From contig CM044858.1 in assembly GCA_024500155.1 (NCBI GenBank), forward strand, positions 2,232,001-2,296,000: 64,000 nucleotides of DNA, written 5' to 3'. The stretch comes from Chenopodium formosanum. Taxonomy: Eukaryota > Streptophyta > Magnoliopsida > Caryophyllales > Amaranthaceae. Positions 23,001-33,311 of this stretch are shown here, in pieces. Positions within the stretch are counted from its first letter, which is position 1, and each line of letters opens with the position of its first letter. The position numbers were made by a program, and so were the translations under genes. The notes beneath the pieces are model-generated. The model had not been told where the DNA came from. It searched no databases and worked only from the letters and a program-made list of their open reading frames with translations.

Positions 23001-24493
23001 GCAGTAAAATTTGAATGTTGGACTGAAGAGTTGGCTTGATTAGGTGGAAGGATTGGATATAGGTCACCGGTACTGTCACATCTCATTAGGTGAGCCCCCG
23101 TCTGTAAATCAGTAACAGAAAATCCATAAGGATCAAAACTAATTGAAACCATATTATCAGTGGTGAATTTACGGACGGAAATTAAATTCTTAATTAGTTT
23201 GGGAGCATGCAACACATGGTTTAGGGTAAATGGAGGGTACGGGGAAGGTAAGATAGCACTACCATGACCAATAATTGGAATTAAATCACCACTACCAACA
23301 ACAATGTTTTGATTATTAATGCTCGAATTAATATAGGATGAAAGAATACCTTGGTCGGCCGTCATATGAGATGTGGCTCCGGTGTCCATATAATAATTGT
23401 TATCCGGGCGGTTGATATTAGCAAGCATTTGTAGGGCCGCTTCAATATGTGTGGGGGTTGGATTGGGACCATTGTCCGTGGCACAGTGAGCTTGTGGAGC
23501 GTGGCCCAAGATACCAGGCCCACCCGGCCTTGAAGCTGTGGAAGAAGACGCTGGCCTAGGAGCCCAGGATTGGGCTGGATACGGGCATGGTGGGCTGGCC
23601 CAATACGGACCCCAGGGACCAGGCCAAGAGAACGGGGCCTGCTGAGAGTACTGCCACTGCTGCTGGGATGGGCCGTTCTGCTGGGCTGGGCCAGAATTAC
23701 GGGCGGGCTTCCCTGAAGACTTGTTGGCAGATTTTTTGTTTGTGCTGGATTTCTTATTCGACCTTGAGGAGGTGTTGGACGAATCAGAGTGATGCTGGTT
23801 GCCGGAGGTGGAGATGAGGGCTGTCTGTGACCGGCTGGTGGACCCTCCTTCCTTAGCCAAGCGATTTTTAATGGTTCGCTCGGCTAATTTCAGTCGGGAT
23901 CGGCAGCTCTCAAATGATGGCAGGGGTTCTTGATTTTGTATAAAATCCACCGTGCCAGCGTACGCTTCGGGAAGACCGGCTGTCAGCTTGAGGATTAGAC
24001 GGGTATCGGGAATCGGAGCATCAACATCCGCAAGACGATCGGCAAGGGATTTGATGTGATTACAATAGCCATCAATTGAAGAAAAATTCTCGAAATCAAG
24101 GTCAGCAAGTTCTTGTTCGAGATGAGAAGCCCGGGATGCTTTATTGTCTTGAAACATGGATTCGAGACGAGCCCAAGCACCTTGAGCGGTGTCATCCTTG
24201 AGAAGGATGGCGGTGAGAAGATCATGAGAAATGGAACCATATATCCAGTTGAGGACAGCAGCATCTAGACGTTTCCAAAAGGCTAAGTCTGCCTTCTTGG
24301 ATGCCTCATAAGCAGCGAGTTCCGCGGAGTCTGTAGGAGGAATAATGTGCGATGTAAGGTCATGAACCCGACATAGCACCTTGAAGAGAGCGGCCCAAGA
24401 GTGATACATACCGGCGGCCTCCAAAGTGATCGGAATAAGAGACTTCACGTTGGTGATACCAAACGCAGGATGATACTTGGTGGATTCGGCCAT
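20063..24493 (-). CDS. Copia gag-pol polyprotein, intact
   Basis: 1476 residues in one frame. Residues about 1-210 form the retrotransposon Gag (UBN2/retrotran_gag type). A Gln/Ser/Pro-rich linker follows with no CCHC zinc knuckle; instead it has a W-rich PPCPYP segment near 301-306. The aspartic protease active site YMDTGATSH is at about 368-376 (D370). Then come the GAG-pre-integrase LWHNRLGHPG, the integrase core (DLWTSP, FQCDNGTEY, SPQNGKAERH), the reverse transcriptase with YVDDIILT, and RNase H (YTDADWGG, SSAEAEYRG, DNVSAI, RTKHIEMD). No stop or frameshift interrupts it. The reading frame runs through the polypurine tract and ends on TAG inside the 3' LTR. The start at 24493 lies about 100 bases below the primer binding site and gives the usual Gag start. 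Confidence 0.95.
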   Translation of the reverse strand: MAESTKYHPAFGITNVKSLIPITLEAAGMYHSWAALFKVLCRVHDLTSHIIPPTDSAELAAYEASKKADLAFWKRLDAAVLNWIYGSISHDLLTAILLKDDTAQGAWARLESMFQDNKASRASHLEQELADLDFENFSSIDGYCNHIKSLADRLADVDAPIPDTRLILKLTAGLPEAYAGTVDFIQNQEPLPSFESCRSRLKLAERTIKNRLAKEGGSTSRSQTALISTSGNQHHSDSSNTSSRSNKKSSTNKKSANKSSGKPARNSGPAQQNGPSQQQWQYSQQAPFSWPGPWGPYWASPPCPYPAQSWAPRPASSSTASRPGGPGILGHAPQAHCATDNGPNPTPTHIEAALQMLANINRPDNNYYMDTGATSHMTADQGILSSYINSSINNQNIVVGSGDLIPIIGHGSAILPSPYPPFTLNHVLHAPKLIKNLISVRKFTTDNMVSISFDPYGFSVTDLQTGAHLMRCDSTGDLYPILPPNQANSSVQHSNFTALSSDLWHNRLGHPGDVVLRSLSSQNFIECNKACNSFCSSCPLGKHVKLPFYDSMSHTTLPFDIIHSDLWTSPITSSSGHCYYLLFLDDYSKFLWTYPISKKSQVKQLFQSFHKIVQTQFERNIKTFQCDNGTEYVNGTLKNFFDTHGMLYRLSCPHTSPQNGKAERHIKSINNIIRTLLAHASLPLSFWHHALAMATYLLNILPTKVLGYKSPTQVLYQRDPIYSALRVFGCLCFPLFPSTSINKLQERSTPCVYLGPAPHHRGSKCYDLSNGKIIICRHVKFFENEFPFSKLHTPKLDDYDFLDNSPLNHLPNFSTTQPHPPPSPAQPTPNGQPHFHSPPSPTQTARAQQDPQLGCGTSGPAAAPLRSVLSSPASPNAVTSPVGSPATEAQHTPVLVPPLFDSPILTSSRSEDPPTPESASSTAHPLTSHHMTTRAKDGIIKPNPKYFSNLNTMTTAPISPIPKDPVSAIRDLNWKNAMLDEYNALIDNHTWDLVPRPPNVNVIRSMWIFRHKRNSDGSFERYKARLVADGKTQQQGIDCDETFSPVVKPATIRTVLSIAISHSWPIHQLDVKNAFLHGKLNETVYMHQPMGFRDKSRPDHVCLLRGSLYGLKQAPRAWYQRFADFVTSIGFANSKSDTSLFIFRQGSDTAYILLYVDDIILTASSDQLRTRLMDLLGSEFAMKDLGPLSFFLGIAVTRDANGMFLSQKQYASSIIDKAGMSNCSPCPTPVDTKSKLSASHDDPYEDPTKYRSLAGALQYLTFTRPDISYAVQQVCLHMHDPRNAHMGALKRIIRYLQGTLSHGLHLYKSSINQLVAYTDADWGGCPDTRRSTSGYCVFLGDNLISWSSKRQPTLSKSSAEAEYRGVANVVSDSCWIRNLLLELYFPIRKATIVYCDNVSAIYLSGNPVQHQRTKHIEMDIHFVREKVAKGEVRVLHVPSRYQIADIFTKGLPRVLFDDFRTSLSVRDPPATTAGEC
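20069..20077 (-). other. Polypurine tract of Copia-A
   Basis: The minus strand reads GCGGGGGAG directly before the 3' LTR (TGTTAG). It primes plus-strand DNA synthesis and here also encodes the last residues of the polyprotein. Confidence 0.8.
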
Positions 24494-24588
24494 GGAATGT
24501 GGCAGCGGAAGAAAGAAGAAGAATAGGAGATGAGAAAAGAGATGGGCCGTGAGTTAAGGTTGAGGAAAGAATTAGGATCGAAACCCTA

Positions 24589-24597
24589 CTGATACCA
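24589..24597 (-). other. Primer binding site of Copia-A
   Basis: TGGTATCAG immediately after the 5' LTR, complementary to the 3' end of plant initiator tRNA-Met, the usual Copia primer. Confidence 0.85.
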
Positions 24598-24764
24598 TGA
24601 AAGAATGTGATCGTTGCCTTTCTCATTGAATATTGACAAGTATAAATATACAATACAAGAGATAAACTAGGAAACTAACTAGCTATAAACTAGGCAAAGA
24701 TATATACAATTACCAAACTAATGATATACAATATTATCAGAATATATATTCATATATTCTAACA
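24598..24764 (-). repeat. 5' LTR of Copia-A
   Basis: 167 bp, reading identical to the copy at 19902-20068. The promoter for the element's transcript would lie here, reading towards lower coordinates. Confidence 0.95.
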
Positions 24765-24769
24765 GTTTC

Positions 24770-25560
24770 TACTACTTAATATTCATTATTGACATCAGAG
24801 TGAGGGATATATGACTCCACCTATGAGAAATTAATTAAATATTGTAAAAACTTTCTAAATAAGAAAATGAAGCAAGTATTTAAAAACGGCCGGAAAAGAA
24901 AAGTGGAGCAAGTATTTAAAAAGGAGGGAGTAGATTTTATAGTATGCGTTATAATCTTTAAAATAATTTCTCATATTGTTGTAGTTAGTCAATTGTCATG
25001 CAATGACAATATCAATTTTTCATAATAACTATACTAAAAGAATTACAGTTTGAGCAACTGCCCAGTATACCTCATTGAAGTTCAATTCAAGGAACCAAAT
25101 GTAACATCCCGAGTCAAGAATCAAGAGCAACAAGCTAGGGAGGAAGAAATTACAACGTACAAAATACCAAAATTAATTAGGGAATAAATCATTTAGGTTT
25201 GTTATAAGTTTTTCAACACACAAGCGTAATGCGCATTTATGCTTGTGATTGTAATTAATTAGCCTTTAATCAGTAAGGAGAATACGTATGCAATATAAAT
25301 TTAGCACTCAACAAGTCTACAATTAACATACAAAGTAATATAAGATAACAAACAATTGAATTAGCATTGAAAAATCTCACACAAGTGGCAATAAATTAAG
25401 CACTAAGGATGAATTCAATTACTTTTTAATTATTTATAAAACTTACATAAACATAATAAAATTTGAAATAACTTATTTTTGTTGTGAATTGGGCTTGAAT
25501 AACTATCAAACTTAGCTAAACTTCATTTTTCTTTTAACATACTGTATCTTATATGAACTA

Positions 25561-25606
<46 letters not shown>

Positions 25607-26100
25607 ATGAAATAATAAGTACATAAAAGGCGAGAAAACATTGCAAAGTCAATAAATTTCTTCAAGTTAATGATAATTGTCATCCTTATATTAATAATTG
25701 TATTTTGTAAATTTTCGCATACTGTAAAATGTCCAAACCCTACATACTAAATATGTTGTGTCGTGTCACGCTTTGCTTAATTTCAAGTCTATTTTCACTA
25801 GTTTCACCTTACCTCAAAACCCCACAAGTATAAAAACGTGTCATGTCATATCATGTCGTTACTAACTTACTATCCTTCCATGCTATACTCTTTTCGCCCT
25901 TAACAAGGCAGCTTGGCCCAATGCCATCTTTACCATAACTACGAGTCGAGGAATACTAATCAGCCCAACAAATGACTTCGGACATCAGGCCTCTTTTATC
26001 GCAAGAACCTCCTTTATTTTCTTCTTTCGCAAAACTTCATTGAAATACCAACACGCGCTCTGTGCTGCATATCAGCTTCATTTTGACTTGATTAACAAGA
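24770..26100. other. Intergenic DNA and promoter side of the MSL1-like gene
   Basis: AT-rich, with no recognisable coding sequence. It contains a run of 42 T at 25564-25605. The last part, to about 26100, should contain the MSL1-like promoter, but no TATA box stands out. Confidence 0.4.
25564..25605. repeat. Poly-T tract, 42 bases
   Basis: An unbroken run of T (poly-A on the minus strand). It could be the tail remnant of a minus-strand retroposed sequence or a simple repeat. No recognisable retroposed gene adjoins it. Confidence 0.8.
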
Positions 26101-26187
26101 AAGAGAATGACTCCCCACGACATCCTCCATAAATTGAATTCAAGCTTCTCTCAAGAATCCATCCATACTTCTGCACCATCAAAACAG

Positions 26188-26375
26188 GTAACAATTAATT
26201 CGTTATATGCTTGTTTGTACTTTGAAATTCCATTATCAAATCAAATGCAACGCTTAGGAAATTACCCAGATAATTTTCTTGATCTTTCCCTTTGTAATGC
26301 TGAAATTTCTCCATTATATTTGTTTGGGTGTTGCTTAATTTGAGTACCCTAATTGTTTATCTTTCTAATTTGCAG
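26188..26375 (+). other. Probable 5' UTR intron of the MSL1-like gene
   Basis: AAAACAG|GTAACA at 26187/26188 and TAATTTGCAG|TTTTG at 26375/26376 frame a 188-bp AT-rich intron before the start codon at 26472. A 5' UTR intron is common for housekeeping organelle proteins; transcript data would be needed to confirm it. Confidence 0.55.
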
Positions 26376-26471
26376 TTTTGAAGTGGGTAATTTTGGTGGG
26401 TTTTTGTTCAAGTTTTGTAAATGCTGGAATTGGTCAAGAATTAGATAATCTTGTGAATTAGGTTAGTGATA

Positions 26472-29400
26472 ATGGCGAGAATTTTGTCTTCGAAGTTGAA
26501 ATCTCTTTCTGGGTCTGTTTTTTCTTCATCAAAATCAATGTCATCTGGGTTGAATTATGCTTATTTGAATAATATGAGAACTGGTGATCATATTCATGTT
26601 AGACCTATTGTTGGTTACATGGATCACACTAATCAACCTGATACTCATAGAAGTATGTTGAGCTTTGAGCCTAGAGCTTGTGCCCAGTTGTGTAAACCCA
26701 ATTATGGCTCAGCATTTTCACCCACATTGTCGAGTTACCGGGTTTTGAGTAGCTTTCCTTTAACATCTATGTCGGGTTGCCTGTCATATTCGTCGTTCAG
26801 TGGTAGTAAAGGGGATAATAAGGGTCTTGATGTCCAGGAAGCTTCTAAAATTGGAGATGCAAGTGTTGGTGGAGGTGGTGGTGATAGGACTGTTGGGAGT
26901 TCTGAGTGGATTGATAAACTTAAGGATGTATGGAAATCTGTTGTAGATGCAGCTAATGTCACTGCGCAAAAGGCTAAGGAAGCCTCTGATGAGTTAACTC
27001 CTTATGCGCAGCAAGTGATGGATTCTCATCCATACCTTAATGATGTTGTGGTACCTGTTGGTGGCACATTCACTGCTGCTTTACTGGCGTGGCTGGTCAT
27101 GCCAAGTATTTTGAGGAAATTGCACAATTATACTAACCGAGGATCGGCTGCTTTGCTGTCTGGAACTGGAAGCATATTTGCTATTGATGTACCATACGAG
27201 AAGAGTGCTTGGGGTGCATTAGAGAGTCCAGTACGCTGTCTGACAACTGTCATGGCGTTTTCTGAAATGTCAGTGGTATTGCTTACATATTATTCTTGGA
27301 TTTTGTTTGTAACATAATATTTACTCAGGTAAATTAAACAATACAGCTTCTGTGGATATGCAGATGCCATTTGATTGCTCCAGATGCTGTTACATCCCAT
27401 CTGATTGGTCAGGCTTGGAAAGGGGCATTTGCCCTTTCATTGGTATGGTTTGTGCAACGTTGGAAGACTAATTTGTTTGCTCGTGCCATGGCTTCTGAAA
27501 ACCTTCAACTGCTTGATCGTGAAAGGCTGCTAACTTTGGACAAGATTTCCTCTGTTGGCCTTTATGCCGTTGGAATTATGGCTATAGCAGAAGCATCTGG
27601 TGTGGCTGTTCAGTCTATTATTACTGTTGGTGGGATTGGGGGTGAGTATTCCAAATTTCTAAACTATCTTCTATTCTTTTCTTACATGTTTTGTTGTGAA
27701 CATTAACTTCCAGTATCAGTTTATCACTATATGAGCTTTATTATAGTATAGATTCATAAAGGGTAAAGTGAAGGCACTTATCGCTCTTATTAGATTATAT
27801 GCCTGTACGTGACTTATTCATCATACTGCATGTTAGGCATCTTCAAAGAAACAGCCAGAGCTTGTTCAGACTACGACATATTAAATCTCATTCAAATTGA
27901 GTTGTGATGATTACTTTGATAGAATTATCTTTTAGGGTGATGTGGATCTTTTTTGTGTGTCAATGGCATGGTGATGAGAGGGCAGGACCAAAAACTGTGG
28001 GAGGAATACAGATGTAAGAAATCTTCTCAAGCTCTTCTGTGCTCTATGCTTAATCAAGCCAGTTCTAGTGAGAAACACTTTAGTGACCTTGCTTTTCGCA
28101 ATAGGTGGATGGCTCTCTTGGTTTAAATTTCCACTCCAACGCCTTAAGAAGAAGAAATTATAGGAATATAATATTCTTGGGCCATAGTTTTTGCAGCACT
28201 GTACCAGATTGCCGAAATCCTATCTTTGCCACTTAATAAAGTTTGCATTTATCTACTTGTTATCCTATTATCCTGTGCCTAACTTATCATAGTTTAAAGT
28301 CTGCCAATTATCATATTGGCCACTCAAGTGTGTGTTTTGCATTAATTTTTCTTCTGTTCCTCTCTGTCCAGGAGTGGCTACTGCTTTTGCTTCAAAGGAT
28401 ATCCTTGGTAATGTGCTTAGTGGCTTGTCTATCCAGTTCTCAAAGCCATTTTCAATTGGAGATACCATTAAGGTATGCTGCCTAATCTCTCTTTCAGTTT
28501 ATCAGTAGCAAAATTAAACTTCTGGTCTGATCATTACCCATCCCCTGGTTTTAGCAATGCCTTTTAGTTATGTTAATGGGTCCTGCATATGTTTTTGATG
28601 TGACTGCATTGATTTTATCCCTTCTGTTTGCTGAAAGTAGTTCATCAAAGTTCAGGGTCTTTGTTATGTGGTGTGAAGGGTAGCATGCTGTTGGTTATGG
28701 CTTTCATTTGTTTGATAATAATAGCTTGTACCTTTGAGTTTCTAGGCCCCCTTTTCTTCAGTTTAATAGCCTTATTGGGTTTATTCAGCTGTAGACCTGT
28801 AAAATCATTAATTTTCCCTGTTAATTTCTCCTTTTGTGAGTGGGTTTCTTATGTGGTTTGGTTTATATATGTCTCCCTCATCTGTGGTTTTTAATTTTTT
28901 GCAGGCTGGATCTATAGAAGGTCAAGTGGTGGAGATGGGTTTAACTACTACATCATTATTGAATGTTGAAAAGTTTCCAGTAATAGTTCCGAATTCTATT
29001 TTTTCCAACCAGGTGAAAGCTTTTCTGCCTCTAAGCTCTATGCCTCTATAGCTCTTTCGAAAATTTACAGTCACTTTTTTCTTGACTGCTAGTTTGCATT
29101 AGTGAATCATTCTTGCTCCTTTGCAATTTGAATTTTTAATTTACCCTTGGGTAACTAAGTGCATTTTACTGATTGTCCCATCAACATCTTAATTGTGCTT
29201 AACTTTATTATACAGATCCTGAATATAATTTGATAATTATCATGGATCTTGATTGCAATGGTACTTGTATATGTTTTGTTTACTTTGGGTCATTGTCACA
29301 TTTGGCAGGTCATTGTGAACAAGTCTCGAGCTGGGTGGCGTGCTTTTATTAGTAAAATCCCACTGCAATTCAGTAATATGGAAAAAATTCCCCAGGTTTC

Positions 29401-30237
29401 AGCTGACATAAAGTCAATGCTAGATTCATATCCAAAAGTTTTCTTGGAACGTGAGGCTCCTTACTGCTACCTCTCTCGCATTGAGAATTCGTATGCTGAA
29501 CTGACTCTTGGATGCAATCTCCAACAGCTGGTACTTTACCTGTACACTAATTTGTTTTCTTCAGAAATTATAATTTATATGCAAGATGTACGTTATTATT
29601 ATCTAACCAATAGAGCATCTGGTGCTTGTGAAGTTGTGATCATTGAAGCTGGTGGAATTGCTAAAAATGTTGCTAATTGACTTTTAGCAAAAGGTTTTAT
29701 ACTGCGTCTCTTGAGTACTGTAGTTAAAATTATCAGGTTCCTGCTCCTGTTATTGCCAGTATAGCAAGAATTTGTTTTACGTATTCTAATGCACGCTCTT
29801 GATTTCTTGGTCCATTGGATTTACTGTTTGTTTATAAAGATTCAAATATTATGTCAAGACATAGATCCGATGACTGATAAGTTTTAGTTCTTTGGTTCTT
29901 GAAATTTATGCAAGTTTATTACATTCACCTAGGCTAAACATCATCATAGTACATGTTCAATATGGGGGTGATGGCTTCTTGTAATGGCAAGGGTTTCATT
30001 TTAGTTTCTCTCCTATACATTATTTCCTAGATAAACATTTCTAAATTTTCTTCTCTGTGGGTGTTTATTCCTTGTTTGTCAGACTTGAATTGATATATAT
30101 TTACCATTTTCTGGTGATTGTAGAGCAAAGCAGAGAGGTATTCCACGGAACAAGATATCCTGTTAAAGTGCATCCAGATCATTCAGAAGCACGGTGTTTT
30201 GTTGGGCACTACACAGCAAGATCTGATAAGCCAGTGA
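26472..30237 (+). CDS. MSL1: Mitochondrial mechanosensitive channel MscS-like (MSL1-like)
   Basis: Seven coding exons: 26472-27268, 27364-27641, 28372-28472, 28905-29012, 29309-29530 and 30124-30237 plus the leader exon join to give 539 residues with frame kept at every junction. Strictly, six of these exons carry the coding sequence and the leader exon (to 26187) is untranslated. The N-terminus is Ser/Arg-rich without acidic residues, fitting a mitochondrial presequence. Membrane helices follow (VVVPVGGTFTAALLAWLVMP; GAFALSLVWFVQRW), then the conserved MscS pore region ISSVGLYAVGIMAIAEASG...GGIGG joined to VATAFASKDILGNVLSG and the beta domain (KPFSIGDTIK, EGQVVEMGLTTT, PNSIFSNQVIVNKSR). The C-terminus reads ERYSTEQDILLKCIQII and stops at TGA 30235. 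In Arabidopsis MSL1 is an inner mitochondrial membrane channel that limits membrane-potential and redox stress. The ATG at 26472 was preferred because the codon two positions earlier is GTG. Confidence 0.9.
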
Positions 30238-31671
30238 TTTTTTTCAGATTGAAACATCCAGCACTTAGGTTTGCCCATCTGACCTTATTAGACCCCAGTT
30301 CAGGCATTAAACTTGATACTTGAACTTCGAACTATGGTCCTTTTTTTCATCTTCATATATACTGTGCTCATTGATATCCACTAGATATTATTAGCCATGT
30401 TCATGTCCTAGCTGGTTTGAGACTTTGAGTTAGACTAACATACTATCTAGCATTAGTCTTGACAGTCTGAAATTCCCAATACTAATATACTCCTTGGACA
30501 TTCGAAAATTGTATTGAGGGAGTAACATTTTACAAGCAATGCCAAAGACTGCATATACGTACCCGTTTTCCTAGCTACATGTTCAGTATTAAACCTGTTC
30601 AAGAAAAGCCTATTTCTTACTATTTGTATTTCAGCTGCCCTCTCATTTTTTCTATTACTAATAAAGTTGTGGTATTTTGGATGAGGGTAGTTCGTTCTCT
30701 ACTCGTCTTCACCATTAAAGACATACAAGGCATGACACACATAAGGTGATTACTATAACTTCTCTTGTTCCAGCTGTGCGAGTCAGGGAGGAATTCAACG
30801 CAAGAAAACTTCCAGATTCATGAAAGGGCAAATCTATGTTATGTACGTTACACTGCTGCTTCATATTACTGAATACAAAATTAGGAAAATATTGACTCTT
30901 GTTAGAAATTTTGGTTGTCTGTGATCATCATAGAAACTACATCATCAGCTTGTTAATACTTCGTAGTTGGTTTAAATAAAAGAATGGTGGATTGTGGAGG
31001 CCTTTGTGCTATCTCAGAATGTAGATTGGAATTTTCATCTTTATTTCTATTTTATTGCTCCTCTACCACCCCCCCCCCCCCCCCAATTACACAAGTTTTG
31101 GTTGAGAAATTTTACTTTATTTTTTACTAGACTTCAATAGTTACCCCTAAAAAAAAAAGCTAATTGTCGCCTTTAAAGATTAAAAAAAAGGTCACAAGAT
31201 GTTATCTCCCTTGGTGTTCTTCTTCCCTCCTTGCACATATTAGCTATCTGTCTACCTTTATTTCCTAGAAAGTATACTAAATGTAGTCAAGTGCTGAAAC
31301 ATAGGTGGCATTATAAGAAATTAGGATTTATTTATAGTTAGTTACATATTTACTCCTGTCATCTTTGAACTTCAGGCTACATTTGGTTTGGGGTCAATTT
31401 TAAACTTAGTCTCCATTAGTTTGATACAGTCTTGTTTGGAAATTTTAGTCAAGAGTATCAATATAAAGCAATATAGGAAAGTTTATATATTGACTGGTTA
31501 CAGTTAGTGACTTACTATGTAGGGAGGTTTTACAATAGATGTATGTCCTAAATTATAAGGACTAAGGAGAAATTATAATTTTTCATATATAAGTTTGAGC
31601 AACTGAACTAAAACAGAAGTTACAGAACAAAGATTAAAATAACTGAAATAGACAAAATTAAAGATGGTTGA
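30238..31671. other. 3' side of the MSL1-like gene and intergenic DNA
   Basis: Probable 3' UTR. A donor-like CTTAG|GTTTGCC at about 30269 and an acceptor-like TTGTTCCAG|CTGTG at about 30773 could mark a 3' UTR intron. Contains a poly-C tract at about 31069-31084. No coding sequence seen. Confidence 0.35.
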
Positions 31672-32949
31672 TCATTCCTTACATTTCATGAGCCTCTTGA
31701 CGTATCTTGAGAGAGAAAGGTAAGAAGAGTCATCAACTACTGATTTTGCTATAGGGCGAAATGCCCAGAACGGACCTGATCCGACTGGGTGTCCAAACTG
31801 ACTAAGGTAGGGATGGCCAGTGAACATCTGGATATGCGTTTGAGCCAGAGCAGCCAAGGCCTCAGTGTGTGGATTTGGGTTGGTGACTGTGGTGGTGAGG
31901 CGGAGAGCAAAGGGGAAGAGGGCTCTCTTATCAGCTGAGTGGCAAGGGGTGATCATCTTGGTAGCAGGGGGCTGCATAACACAGACGTACTGGTTGGCAG
32001 TTACTCCATGGGGGGCGCAGTCGGCCAGAGTCCCTGACCCAGTGAAGTATTTTGCTACGGTTGCAGCAACAGCCTTGACGTGATGAAACCAAGCCATGGA
32101 ATTATTCATGTGCAAAAAGTTGGCTGTAGGACGAAGATTGTCGTTAGCATGAGTGGTGGGAAAGTTGAAGTTATGATAGCTATCAGCAAATGACTTGTTC
32201 AGACACTTGTCTGCTTCGCAGGCATACTGCAGACCCGGGGAGCAAAGAGCATATTTCTCAAAATCAGACCTTTCATTGAGAGGTGGAAAACTATAGTATC
32301 CAAAAACCTTAGTTTGGTTTCCGGCTTCCTGAACAGGGATGTGCTTTCCCAGAGAAGGAATCACCTGGGGGTCACCATTAATTAGCAGGTTCAGATCCTC
32401 CAGAAGAGCGATAATCCCAGGTATGTTGGGGAGAAAGAAGGCACTTTTACTATTGCTGGTGCAGGTGCTGCCACGCATAAAGGAGTCACGGCGTTTGGGG
32501 CCAGCATGAGATGGGATGCTGGGGTAGACCAGACCATAACAATTTTCCATGATCTGTATCTCCGAAGTGCAGAGAGTTTTGAAACGAGGAAGAAGGGGAG
32601 CTGCCACTGGAAGATATTCTAGGGGGTGGCGGTCCAGAAAATGCATTAAGAATTGGTGCTGCTCAGAGTTAAGGGTGTTGGCCTCACGGCCGGCACGAAG
32701 GCACTGAATCCAAAATAATACGCAAAAGTAGAGGCGTAGTATATATGGATGGTAGTCAGGAGTTACTCTCTTAAAGTAGTAATTATCAACTAGGTGCTTG
32801 TTCATCAAGTGGACAACATAATCTATCATCAAGCAGGAAGGATTATAAGAGGAGGCTGCATTTGGAGATGGATAAATAATTCTAGTATTCATAAAGGGTT
32901 CAAGTATAGTGAAAGAGGCGCCAAGATCATGGTGTTCTCCATAAGACAT
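31672..32949 (-). CDS. Partitivirus coat-protein-like endogenous sequence, intact frame
   Basis: A single uninterrupted 425-residue frame without introns. It has no plant-type domain. Its layout and wording resemble coat proteins of plant partitiviruses (cryptic dsRNA viruses): a helical N-terminal half with YHPYILRLYFCVLFWIQ and LRAGREA, a middle part with FFLPNIPGIIALLEDLN and VFGYYSFPPLNE, and a C-terminal part with MAWFHHVKAVAATVAKYFTG and GSGPFWAFRP. Partitivirus coat-like sequences are known to be endogenised in many plant genomes, and Arabidopsis ILR2 is one described case. A retained full-length frame suggests either recent insertion or host use. No flanking replicase gene, poly-A tail or target duplication is visible. 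The assignment rests on family memory and was not searched; an unrecognised plant gene remains possible. Start at ATG 32949; a weak TATA-like TATAAGTA lies near 33140. Confidence 0.6.
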   Translation of the reverse strand: MSYGEHHDLGASFTILEPFMNTRIIYPSPNAASSYNPSCLMIDYVVHLMNKHLVDNYYFKRVTPDYHPYILRLYFCVLFWIQCLRAGREANTLNSEQHQFLMHFLDRHPLEYLPVAAPLLPRFKTLCTSEIQIMENCYGLVYPSIPSHAGPKRRDSFMRGSTCTSNSKSAFFLPNIPGIIALLEDLNLLINGDPQVIPSLGKHIPVQEAGNQTKVFGYYSFPPLNERSDFEKYALCSPGLQYACEADKCLNKSFADSYHNFNFPTTHANDNLRPTANFLHMNNSMAWFHHVKAVAATVAKYFTGSGTLADCAPHGVTANQYVCVMQPPATKMITPCHSADKRALFPFALRLTTTVTNPNPHTEALAALAQTHIQMFTGHPYLSQFGHPVGSGPFWAFRPIAKSVVDDSSYLSLSRYVKRLMKCKE

Positions 32950-33292
32950 GATTCTAGCAGGAATATTCGGGTTGAAATTGAGCTAGAAGGAGAGGAGAAA
33001 TACGAGGTTGTGGCTGTGGTTGTGGTTATGGTTGGGGTTGGATAAGTAGCAAAGAGTGAAGAGGGGTGTTTGGAAATGTGAATAGTCAACCATTGGGAAC
33101 ACATGCATAATAATGTGTTAGAAGCTCAACAACCAATTGTACTTATACTAACGCCTCTTGGCTTCCTTGTCCAAAAAAAAAAAAATTCATTAGCGCTAAG
33201 TAATTCTTTTTTTTTTTTTTGAAACACTATGTTTGTATTCATATTTTGATCATTTATTTATATATTTATTTTTCTCAAAATCTAATCTAATA
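32950..33292. other. Upstream region of the coat-like gene
   Basis: Contains a TGTGGTTGTGG-type low-complexity stretch at 33005-33045, poly-A and poly-T tracts around 33172-33222, and AT-rich DNA. No gene seen. Confidence 0.35.
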
Positions 33293-33311
33293 TCTAGTGT
33301 ATATATATGTA

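Larger units (their letters stand above)
19902..24764 (-). mobile_element. Complete Ty1/Copia LTR retrotransposon, Copia-A
   Basis: A 4863-bp element on the minus strand. LTRs of 167 bp lie at 19902-20068 and 24598-24764, begin TG and end CA, and I found no difference between them. The 5-bp target duplication GTTTC is present at 19897-19901 and 24765-24769. A primer binding site and polypurine tract lie inside the LTRs, and one uninterrupted gag-pol frame fills the interior. Domain order (integrase before reverse transcriptase) is Copia. Identical LTRs mean recent insertion. All parts needed for autonomous retrotransposition appear present in sequence; activity is not shown. Confidence 0.95.

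Noticed and set aside
28628..29051. Separate plus-strand frames within the MSL1-like gene
   Set aside because: They are read-throughs of exons into introns; the spliced model explains them.
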